Assembly: GCA_947589355.1 (NCBI GenBank)
Contig: CANPZC010000004.1
Coordinates: forward strand, 52,905-116,904
Source of the DNA: an uncultured Clostridia bacterium
Lineage (GTDB): Bacteria; Bacillota; Clostridia; Oscillospirales; Ruminococcaceae
Length of the DNA stretch: 64,000 nt
Direction of reading: 5' to 3'
In this document: piece by piece, positions 41,795-48,450 of the stretch
How positions within the stretch are numbered: position 1 is the stretch's first letter
How the letters are laid out: every line of letters begins with the position of its first letter
Made by a program: the position numbers and the translations under genes
The notes under the pieces: generated by a model
Seen by the model: only the letters and a program-made list of their open reading frames with translations
The model's database searches: none
Told to the model about the DNA's origin: nothing

Positions 41795-41824
41795 AAAGAG
41801 AGCGCAAATACTCACGCTCTCTTT
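41795..41824 (-). terminator. Terminator of the substrate-binding protein gene
   Basis: Perfect 10-bp stem AAAGAGAGCG/CGCTCTCTTT around CAAATACTCA; followed on the minus strand by TTTTGCG. Confidence 0.75.
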
Positions 41825-41840
41825 GGTGTATTGTTTTGAA

Positions 41841-43265
41841 TCAACCCTCCATGGCATCTATAGCCGCATTTACCTTTGCAAGCTCGTCATCGGTGGTCTT
41901 TGAGTATGTAGAACGAACTTCAGACCAAGTGTACTGTTTGCCGGTATCGTCGGTCTTTATAACGTTCTCATAAAGCTGTCTTACAGTGCAGCCCGAGCCG
42001 TCAGTTACCGAGTTGTCATCAGAGAATGACGAAGAAATGCCGTATCCATAGTCAAATACCTGCTCGTATTCGGAAGAAGAAGTTACCATGAGAACATCAT
42101 ACATCTCGTCAGTCCAGCCGGGGTTGTCTATCATAAATTTAGCCTTGCTGTCTTCCTGATACTGCTCATCTGTAGCGGCAATGTGCGCACATTCAAGCCA
42201 TGTCTTTACCGCCTTGTCTTTGGTAGAACCTGCTACCCACATATAAGCCGTCATGTCGGAAGTGGTTATCTTAGCGCCGGTGTTGGGGTCTGCCGGTATA
42301 GGCACTACCGACCAGTGCTGATCGTCATGCGGGCCATAGTTTCCTGTCAGAGCCCAAGGCCCCATTGAGAAGAACATAACGTTGCCCATTGAAGCCAGAG
42401 CGGTGCTTGCATCGTTTACCCACTGCTCGTTGTATACAAGACCGTCTTTCTTCAGGTTGTATATGAATTCCTCGGCGCGCTCTATGTCAGCGTTCATTAT
42501 GTTGCTTTCAAAGTGTGTGCCGTCATATGTTACCATTGTCTGACCTGTCTGCTGTATTATCTGCGGCGCATACCAGCCCGTGATGCCATAGCGCGGTGTT
42601 TCGCCGTCACCGTTGGCAACGTATTCTTCCATTACCTCGCGGAAAGTGTTCCAGTTCCATTCGCCCTCCATCCAAAGGGTATAAGGGTCTGTTATGCCCT
42701 CGCTGTCAACAACGTCCTGATCGTACATCATAAGCACGCCCGTTGAGTAGCTTATAGGCGCAACATAATGCTCGCCGTTGAGTACGAATTTGTCCGCACC
42801 GTTTTTAACGTCGCTCCACAGGTCTGTATTAAAGTCAACTATAGAGTCTACAGGCTGATACATATTTATAAGCGTCTGGCAGGGGAATGCCATCCACTCA
42901 TATTTGAAGATGTCGGGAGGGTCGTTAGCAGAAATAGCAGCCGCAAGCTTTTCAAATTTTGTAGAGTCGGCAACTCTCGTCCATTCGATAATGCCGCCCT
43001 TGTCGTTGAAAAGCTGCGTGTCAACTCTCGTCTCGTTGCCGTCAGCCTGGTTGAGGTCGAAAGTACCCATCCATTTGATAGTCCTGTCAGCCTCCGAGAG
43101 CGTTCCGTCGTCAAGCGAGTCTACCTTGCTGGTATCCTGAATAGATACCTGGTCAACGTGGCTTGAAGATGACGATGAGCTTGAAGAAGAATTTCCGCAG
43201 GCAGCCATTGAGATAGGCAGTGTTATAGCAGCCGTGACTGCCAGAGCCTTTTTAAGCAGTGTCAT
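41841..43265 (-). CDS. ABC transporter substrate-binding lipoprotein (family 1)
   Basis: A 474-residue extracellular lipoprotein. The signal peptide ends in the lipobox PISMAAC, followed by a poly-serine linker. The rest has the layout of family 1 (sugar) solute-binding proteins ([37 protein letters not shown] region). No permease or ATPase gene is nearby, so it works with components encoded elsewhere. The start at 43265 follows AAGGA; longer starts lack a ribosome binding site. The galE operon lies downstream after a terminator. Confidence 0.82.
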   Translation of the reverse strand: MTLLKKALAVTAAITLPISMAACGNSSSSSSSSSSHVDQVSIQDTSKVDSLDDGTLSEADRTIKWMGTFDLNQADGNETRVDTQLFNDKGGIIEWTRVADSTKFEKLAAAISANDPPDIFKYEWMAFPCQTLINMYQPVDSIVDFNTDLWSDVKNGADKFVLNGEHYVAPISYSTGVLMMYDQDVVDSEGITDPYTLWMEGEWNWNTFREVMEEYVANGDGETPRYGITGWYAPQIIQQTGQTMVTYDGTHFESNIMNADIERAEEFIYNLKKDGLVYNEQWVNDASTALASMGNVMFFSMGPWALTGNYGPHDDQHWSVVPIPADPNTGAKITTSDMTAYMWVAGSTKDKAVKTWLECAHIAATDEQYQEDSKAKFMIDNPGWTDEMYDVLMVTSSSEYEQVFDYGYGISSSFSDDNSVTDGSGCTVRQLYENVIKTDDTGKQYTWSEVRSTYSKTTDDELAKVNAAIDAMEG

Positions 43266-43524
43266 AAATATCATTCCTTTCATAAAATAAAAAAATTTGA
43301 ATTGCATTTTGCTATCGTATATATTTTTACTTCGTTATAGTTATTGTAAAATATTAAATGCGGTTTGTCAATAGTTTTTGATGATTTGCTCTATAGATAT
43401 ATGCACATCTGCCAAATAGTTTTTAAATTTATGTTCAATATAACGAAAAATGCCTGCCCTGCCGCGCAAAACGGCTATAGTCGAATTAAACTTGTATATA
43501 AAAATATTAACCTTGATATCTTGC

Positions 43525-43553
43525 TTGTAAACCGCAGAGAATTGTGTTATACT
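43525..43553 (+). promoter_or_regulatory. Promoter of the PHP gene
   Basis: TTGTAA (43525-43530), 17 bp, TATACT (43548-43553); ribosome binding site AGGGGG at 43561. Confidence 0.65.
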
Positions 43554-43574
43554 ATAATGTAGGGGGTAATACTT

Positions 43575-44288
43575 ATGCAAAAACGCGGAGAAAAGAGATA
43601 TCTATACGAAACGCATTGTCACACATCACCCGTCAGCGCTTGCGCTAAGTGGTCGCCCGAAGAGCTGGTAGATTGCTACATTCAGAAAGGCTATGACGGC
43701 GTTATGATAACCGACCACTTTTTCAACGGCAACTGCGGTATAGACCGCTCACTGCCGTGGCAAGAAAGGGTAGAGCAGTTCTGCAAAGGTTATGAAAGGG
43801 CAAAAGCGCACGGCGAACACTCAGGCTTTGCGGTATTTTTCGGCTTTGAATACAACCGCCGCGGCGCAGAGTTTTTGATATATGGCGTTGATAAGCATTG
43901 GCTTTTGCAGCATGAGGACATAATGGAAATGAGCATACCGCAGCTGTATGCGACCGTTTCCGAAAGCGGCGGCGTTATGATACAGGCGCACCCGTTCCGC
44001 AGGGCATCTTATCTTGAAAATATCTGTCTTTACCCCGAATACTGCGACGGCATAGAAGCCGTAAACACCGCTAATATGCGCGAGTATAACGAAAACGCCA
44101 TATGGTATGCAAAGAGGTTCTCGCTTTTCATGACCTGCGGCAGTGATTCTCACTGGAGCGGTCGGGAAAACTTAGGCGGCGTGTATCTTCCGCAGCGGCT
44201 TGACAGCATAGAAGAATATGTGCATATAATAAAGAGCAAAGAGCATATAGATATGTATATCGAAAGCGGCGAGGGGTACGCTCTGTAG
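43575..44288 (+). CDS. PHP-domain metal-dependent phosphoesterase
   Basis: A 237-residue PHP protein with the metal motifs ETHCHTSPVSAC (residues 12-24), ITDH near 44, QAHPFRR near 140 and GSDSHW near 194. Family members hydrolyse phosphate esters such as histidinol phosphate or nucleotides; the substrate here is unknown, and there is no his operon nearby. The start follows AGGGGG. It is a single-gene unit ending just before the T-box promoter. Confidence 0.82.
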   Translation: MQKRGEKRYLYETHCHTSPVSACAKWSPEELVDCYIQKGYDGVMITDHFFNGNCGIDRSLPWQERVEQFCKGYERAKAHGEHSGFAVFFGFEYNRRGAEFLIYGVDKHWLLQHEDIMEMSIPQLYATVSESGGVMIQAHPFRRASYLENICLYPEYCDGIEAVNTANMREYNENAIWYAKRFSLFMTCGSDSHWSGRENLGGVYLPQRLDSIEEYVHIIKSKEHIDMYIESGEGYAL

Positions 44289-44317
44289 AAAATTTAAAAA
44301 ATTTTTTTCAAAACCCC

Positions 44318-44622
44318 TTGACAAGAGAAAAAAAGGGTGGTATAATAGCCCTTGTAGTAAAGACTGTGATAAAGACGGCTTTGCAGGATATATTACAGAG
44401 AGTCCGCATTTGGTGCAAGCGGATATATAGTCTGCATATACGCCTATCTCTTTTGAGTCGGGTACCGAAAGCCTTTTGGCAAGTAGACTGCCCCGTAAAG
44501 ACCGCGTTAAGGTCAAGGGCTTGTTGGAGCCTGAAAGCGGCGCGTATATGCGCAAGTTGAGTGGTACCGCGGGAATTTCTCGTCTCAATGCAGCATTGTC
44601 TGCTTTGGGACGTTTTTTATTG
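44318..44622 (+). promoter_or_regulatory. T-box leader upstream of an acyl-CoA synthetase gene
   Basis: Promoter TTGACA (44318-44323), 17 bp, TATAAT (44341-44346). The leader has T-box hallmarks: a stem I base GACT/AGTC with a K-turn-like GTGAT..TGA, a distal loop TTTGGTGCAAG between TCCGC and GCGGA, the conserved T-box GTGGTACCGCG (about 44561-44571), and a terminator (44581-44620, stem CGTCTCAA..GCAG with CTGC..TTGGGACG) before TTTTTTATT. Uncharged tRNA would favour the antiterminator. The specifier is not certain: the candidate loop reads ATATAC between CTGC and GCC (44426-44440), which holds AUA (Ile) or UAC (Tyr). Confidence 0.88.
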
Positions 44623-44678
44623 CTCGCTCCACATTTCGCAGTCTTGTAAACACATTATATACAAAAGGAGAAAACGCT

Positions 44679-46952
44679 ATGGAAAACACCATGGAAAAAA
44701 GGATCAAAGAGATCGCTCAGCGTGTAAGAGAGCTGAGAGAGGTCGCGGCTCTTTCAAAAGAGGAGCTTGCAGAAAGGATAGGTATATCGGTAGGTGAGTA
44801 TGAACAGCTTGAAAGCGGCAAGACCGACTTTACTTTCACGTTCATTTATAAGCTTGCCAAAATATGCGGCGTTGACATCGTTGACATACTTAAAGGTTAT
44901 TCGCCCAGCCTTACCTCATATCAGGTAAACAGAAAGGGCGAGGGTCTGCCTATAGCAAGACGTGCAGGCTTTGAGTATCTCAATATCGCATCGGGCTTCA
45001 AAAACCGCGTGTGCGAGCCGTTCAGAGTATTTATGCCCTATTCCGAGGAAGAGCAGGAAAAAGAGATACATACCAACACCCATAAGGGTCAGGAAATGGA
45101 TATCGTTATCAGCGGTACTATGAGAGTAAGAGTGGAAGACCACTATGAAGACCTCGAAGCAGGCGACTCCATATACTATGATTCCTCACAGCCGCACGGC
45201 ATGATAGCCACTTCTAAAGAGGGCTGCGCTATGTACTCTATCATACTTGAAAATACTCTTGAAGATATGGAGTATATGCAGGTAGAGCAGGTAAAGCCCG
45301 AAAGACACGACTATGCAGGCATTGTTGCAGACAATTTTGTAGATACCACCGAGGACGAGAACGGCGTATTGCAGACTATAAAGTTCAAGAACGAAGATAA
45401 GTTCAACTTCGGCTTTGATGTTGTTGACGAGGTAGCTAGAAAGTACCCCGACAAGCTCGCAATGGTACACGTTTCCAACGATAAGGAAGAAAGACGCTTC
45501 ACGTTCTCAGACATCGCAAAATATTCCGCAAAGACAGCAAACTTCTTTGAAAGCCTCGGCATAACTAAAGGCGATAGGGTAATGCTCGTTCTGAAAAGGC
45601 ATTATCAGTTCTGGTTCTCAATAGTTGCCCTGCACAAGATAGGCGCAATAGTAATACCTGCAACGAACCAGCTCGTTGACCACGATTTTGAGTACCGTTT
45701 CAACGCGGCAGGCGTTAAGGCTATAATCTGTACCGCAGACGGCGATACCGCTCATCAGGCAGATTTAGCCGCCGACAAGTGCCCCGAGCTTCAGATAAAA
45801 GTAATCGCCCACGGCAAGAGAGACGGTTGGGTAAACTTTGATGAGGAGATAGAAAAGTTCAGCGACGTTTACGAGCGCAAGCCCGATACCCCCTGCGGAA
45901 AAGATCACAGCCTGATGTTCTTCACCTCAGGCACTACAGGCTACCCCAAGATAGCAGTTCACGATTTCAGATATCCGCTCGGTCACTATATCACAGCGCG
46001 TTTCTGGCACTATGTTGACCCCGACGGACTGCATTTCACAATATCAGATACCGGCTGGGGCAAGGCTCTTTGGGGCAAGCTTTACGGTCAGTGGCTGTGC
46101 GAGGGCGCAGTGTTCGTATACGACTTTGAGAGATTCCATTCGGAAGATATACTCCCGATGTTCAAAAAGTACAACATCACCACATTCTGCGCTCCGCCGA
46201 CTATGTACCGCTTCTTTATAAAAGAAGATCTTTCCAAGTATGATCTGTCTACAATAAAGTATGCCAACACAGCAGGCGAGGCTCTCAACCCCGAGGTATT
46301 CTATCAGTTCAAGAAGGCAACGGGTCTTACCATAATGGAGGGCTTCGGTCAGACTGAGACCACCCTTACCATAGGCAACCTTTACGGTACTACACCGAAA
46401 GTAGGTTCTATGGGTCGTCCGAGTCCTATGTATGATATAGATATAGTAAACTCCGACGGCGAACCCGTAAAGAACGGTGAAACGGGCGAGATAGTAGTCC
46501 GCACCGACAAGGGCGTTCCCTGCGGCCTGTTCTGCGGCTATTACAGAGATCAGGAAAAGACCGATGCTGTATGGCACGACGGTATGTATCACACAGGCGA
46601 TACCGCATGGCGCGATGAAGACGGCTACTTCTGGTATGTCGGCAGAGTCGATGATCTTATCAAGTCTTCGGGCTACCGCATAGGCCCGTTCGAGATAGAG
46701 AGCGTTGTAATGGAGCTTCCGTATGTCCTCGAATGTGCTGTAACAGGCGTTCCCGACCCGATAAGAGGTCAGGCGGTAAAGGCTACAATAGTGCTCACCA
46801 AAGGCACCGTTGGCACCGAGGAGCTGAAAAAGGAGATACAGAACTATGTAAAACAGCATACCGCTCCTTATAAGTACCCCAGAGTTGTAGAATTCCGCGA
46901 CGAGCTGCCCAAGACCATCAGCGGCAAGATACAGAGAAACAAGATAGACTAA
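44679..46952 (+). CDS. HTH-cupin-AMP ligase fusion (acyl-CoA synthetase)
   Basis: A 757-residue three-part protein. Residues about 10-68 are a Cro/C1-type HTH (LSKEELAERIGISVGEYEQLE). Residues 100-185 are a cupin (EMDIVISGTMRVRVEDHYED..GDSIYYDSSQPHG). Residues 220-757 are an AMP-dependent acyl-CoA synthetase with FFTSGTTGYPK near 415, GFGQTETT, the adenylation motif YHTGDTAWRDEDGYFWYVGR and the C-terminal catalytic Lys in TISGKIQR. It most resembles medium/branched-chain or aryl acyl-CoA synthetases. Control by a T-box means expression rises when an amino acid runs short. The start at 44679 follows AAAGGAG. Confidence 0.9.
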   Translation: MENTMEKRIKEIAQRVRELREVAALSKEELAERIGISVGEYEQLESGKTDFTFTFIYKLAKICGVDIVDILKGYSPSLTSYQVNRKGEGLPIARRAGFEYLNIASGFKNRVCEPFRVFMPYSEEEQEKEIHTNTHKGQEMDIVISGTMRVRVEDHYEDLEAGDSIYYDSSQPHGMIATSKEGCAMYSIILENTLEDMEYMQVEQVKPERHDYAGIVADNFVDTTEDENGVLQTIKFKNEDKFNFGFDVVDEVARKYPDKLAMVHVSNDKEERRFTFSDIAKYSAKTANFFESLGITKGDRVMLVLKRHYQFWFSIVALHKIGAIVIPATNQLVDHDFEYRFNAAGVKAIICTADGDTAHQADLAADKCPELQIKVIAHGKRDGWVNFDEEIEKFSDVYERKPDTPCGKDHSLMFFTSGTTGYPKIAVHDFRYPLGHYITARFWHYVDPDGLHFTISDTGWGKALWGKLYGQWLCEGAVFVYDFERFHSEDILPMFKKYNITTFCAPPTMYRFFIKEDLSKYDLSTIKYANTAGEALNPEVFYQFKKATGLTIMEGFGQTETTLTIGNLYGTTPKVGSMGRPSPMYDIDIVNSDGEPVKNGETGEIVVRTDKGVPCGLFCGYYRDQEKTDAVWHDGMYHTGDTAWRDEDGYFWYVGRVDDLIKSSGYRIGPFEIESVVMELPYVLECAVTGVPDPIRGQAVKATIVLTKGTVGTEELKKEIQNYVKQHTAPYKYPRVVEFRDELPKTISGKIQRNKID

Positions 46953-46966
46953 GCCTAGGCATAATA

Positions 46967-46996
46967 AAAACTCCCCACAAAAGGGGAGTTTTTTGT
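46967..46996 (+). terminator. Terminator of the acyl-CoA synthetase gene
   Basis: Perfect 10-bp stem AAAACTCCCC/GGGGAGTTTT followed by TTGTTT. Confidence 0.85.
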
Positions 46997-47038
46997 TTGC
47001 ATCGTATTAAGTCAGCTTTCTCTTTTGCGATTGCAGAC

Positions 47039-47551
47039 CTATGAATTGTTGTCTTTATCGTTGTTATTGTTGAATGAAAAGATGCCTGATATAACGCCTA
47101 ATGCATCTCTCTTTTTTCCGCACTTTCTGCAAAATTTTTCAGAAAAAGAATTTACATTTCCACATTCACATACCCAGCCATGGTTTTCGGTTGTATTGAT
47201 TATCGGCGTATTTTGGTCGTCAAGGTGCTGTTCTTTTGGCATATTGTTTGTATATGAATTTGTCCGACTTGTAGTTTCATAATGTTCTGAATCATATAGT
47301 ATATGGTCTAGAGAGCCATTATTAAAAGCTTTCCTAATTGCATATGTGTTTATTGATATTTCACTAATCATCATTATTATAGCAACTGAAGTAATGCTTA
47401 TCAGTACGCCAAGTACTATTACAATAATTCCTAACATCATAAATGCATCGATTTCTGTAGCTATAAGCATACCGCCGCCAACCACGCTGGCAATTATACC
47501 CACTGCCATTAAAAGCTTAGAAACACCACGAACCCATTTAGTCCAGAACAT
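47039..47551 (-). CDS. Membrane protein with C-terminal zinc ribbon
   Basis: A 170-residue protein with two hydrophobic helices (about 9-32 and 38-62), a polar linker and a four-cysteine zinc ribbon at 125-145 (CECGNVNSFSEKFCRKCG). Function unknown. The start at 47551 has GGAG 8 bp upstream. It is divergent from a small HTH gene, and its promoter (TTGACT 47631-47626, 17 bp, TAAAAT 47608-47603) lies between two palindromes, so the HTH protein probably controls it. Confidence 0.65.
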   Translation of the reverse strand: MFWTKWVRGVSKLLMAVGIIASVVGGGMLIATEIDAFMMLGIIVIVLGVLISITSVAIIMMISEISINTYAIRKAFNNGSLDHILYDSEHYETTSRTNSYTNNMPKEQHLDDQNTPIINTTENHGWVCECGNVNSFSEKFCRKCGKKRDALGVISGIFSFNNNNDKDNNS

Positions 47552-47577
47552 AAAAACATCTCCTAACAAAATTATTT

Positions 47578-47649
47578 AAGACCGTATGGTCTTAATACGT
47601 TTATTTTATCACATAATTATGGTAAAGTCAATAGTACCGATAGGTACTA
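47578..47649. promoter_or_regulatory. Divergent control region with two palindromes
   Basis: AAGACC-GTAT-GGTCTT (47578-47593) and TAGTACC-GATA-GGTACTA (47632-47649) flank the minus-strand promoter of the zinc-ribbon membrane gene; the second lies just upstream of the HTH gene. Both fit a dimer of the HTH protein with 6-7 bp half-sites and a 4-bp gap. Confidence 0.6.
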
Positions 47650-47667
47650 AAAATATTTTGTCGGAAT

Positions 47668-47907
47668 ATGAAAAAATTGTGGGGCGATGTTGTGCAATTT
47701 CCACGCCTGAAAGATCTGCGTGAGGACAGGGATCTGAATCAAACGCAGATAGCCGAGCTGCTGTTTACAAGCCAAACGGTGTATTCGCGCTATGAAAGGG
47801 GAGTGCGTACTATCCCCGTTGAACATTTGCTTATACTTGCCGATTTTTATGGCGTTACCACCGATTATATTCTGGGCAGAACAAACAACAAGAACGAAAA
47901 AAATTAA
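47668..47907 (+). CDS. Small XRE/Cro-type DNA-binding protein
   Basis: A 79-residue (from ATG 47668) or 71-residue (from GTG 47692, after GGGGCGAT) protein consisting of one Cro/C1 HTH: LKDLREDRDLNQTQIAELLF, TSQTVYSRYERGVRTIP, LADFYGVTTDYILGR. The GTG is the better-supported start because the region before it does not belong to the HTH fold. It would act as a dimeric repressor, with likely operators at 47578-47649. Confidence 0.85.
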   Translation: MKKLWGDVVQFPRLKDLREDRDLNQTQIAELLFTSQTVYSRYERGVRTIPVEHLLILADFYGVTTDYILGRTNNKNEKN

Positions 47908-47948
47908 GCTTTCCCAGTGCCTCACGCACCCCACGGGAAAGCTTTTTT
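47906..47948 (+). terminator. Terminator of the HTH gene
   Basis: AAGCTTTCCC/GGGAAAGCTT stem followed by TTTT (47906-47915 with 47935-47944). Confidence 0.8.
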
Positions 47949-47967
47949 GATACCTTGCCAAAAACCC

Positions 47968-48096
47968 TTGACAAATAAGTTTGAGTGGTGTATAATATAA
48001 ATAGAAAAGGAGTGCCGGCTAGTACGATAGCGGCTAGCTCCCAAAAGTTATCATTAAAAATAACCGTTTACTTGAGAGGTCAGCGGTTATTTTTTC
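47968..48096 (+). ncRNA. Candidate antitoxin RNA of a type I toxin-antitoxin locus
   Basis: Strong promoter TTGACA (47968-47973), 17 bp, TATAAT (47991-47996). The predicted RNA of about 95 bases has a 5' hairpin (48009-48041, GGAG..GCCGGCTA with TAGCGGC..CTCC) and ends in a terminator (48059-48095, AATAACCG/CGGTTATT then TTTTT). It runs toward the toxin transcript and overlaps the end of the toxin frame, the arrangement of par/Fst-type systems. Both RNAs share similar GTGCCGG...GGTAGCGGCTA-like 5' hairpins, which could pair in trans. Confidence 0.65.
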
Positions 48097-48176
48097 TTGA
48101 TATTTTTTATAATTTCGTTTATACAAACGAGGATTATTATGAATAGAATCAATACAAGAATATCAATAATACTCAC
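48087..48176 (-). CDS. 29-residue hydrophobic peptide, candidate type I toxin
   Basis: GGGAGGTGAT (48190-48181) is followed after 8 bases by a GTG start at 48176. The 29-codon frame is a membrane peptide: MSIID, the hydrophobic run ILVLILFIIILVC, then NEIIKNIKKK with a basic end. Size, single helix and charged tail are like Fst, TxpA or BsrG type I toxins. The stop (48089-48087) lies inside the terminator shared with the convergent RNA. Promoter TTGACA (48307-48302), 18 bp, TATAAT (48283-48278). No sequence match to a named toxin is claimed. Confidence 0.65.
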   Translation of the reverse strand: MSIIDILVLILFIIILVCINEIIKNIKKK

Positions 48177-48229
48177 AAATATCACCTCCCACACCTATGT
48201 ATTCAGACCATGATCTGTATCAGGATTTG

Positions 48230-48307
48230 TGGGAGAATAGCCGCTACCGTTTTTCGTACCTCACCGGCACCGTATATATTATAACATATTTCGAGGGTGT
48301 TTGTCAA
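48230..48307 (-). promoter_or_regulatory. Toxin promoter and structured 5' leader
   Basis: After TTGACA-18-TATAAT the transcript (start about 48271) opens with GTGCCGGTGAGGTACG..ACGGTAGCGGCTA, which can fold (TGCCG with CGGCT) and resembles the 5' hairpin of the convergent RNA at 48009-48041. The -35 box is back to back with that of the RNA at 48316 (TTGTCAAG-AAAAGA-CTTGACAA). Confidence 0.6.
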
Positions 48308-48315
48308 GAAAAGAC

Positions 48316-48396
48316 TTGACAAATCAATTTCTTTGGTGTATAATAAAGGCAGAAAGAAGCATATCGATCGCTTTCTTTCTGCGGTTATTTTTTGTT
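48316..48396 (+). ncRNA. Second short RNA beside the toxin locus
   Basis: TTGACA (48316-48321), 17 bp, TATAAT (48339-48344), with high similarity to the promoter at 47968 (both TTGACAAAT...GGTGTATAATA). The RNA would be about 45 bases: hairpin GCAGAAAGAAGC/GCTTTCTTTCTGC (48349-48382) then GGTTATTTTTT. It looks like a shortened copy of the antitoxin RNA, placed divergently from the toxin promoter. Confidence 0.55.
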
Positions 48397-48410
48397 GTTA
48401 TTGATAAGGC

Positions 48411-48446
48411 AAAGAGATGGCTGTTTTAGTCATCTCTTTGTTTTTT
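48411..48446 (-). terminator. Terminator-like hairpin
   Basis: AAAGAGATG/CATCTCTTT around GCTGTTTTAGT with TTTTTT on the plus strand and a T run (from ATAAGGC... side) weak on the minus strand; it lies just after the stop of the GH2 gene. Confidence 0.6.
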
Positions 48447-48450
48447 ATAT

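Noticed and set aside
43365..43562. Small AT-rich open frame before the PHP gene
   Set aside because: No start signal; it covers the promoter of the PHP gene.
47968..48096. Riboswitch upstream of a gene
   Set aside because: The transcript ends before any plus-strand gene, and the convergent toxin-like frame explains the layout better.
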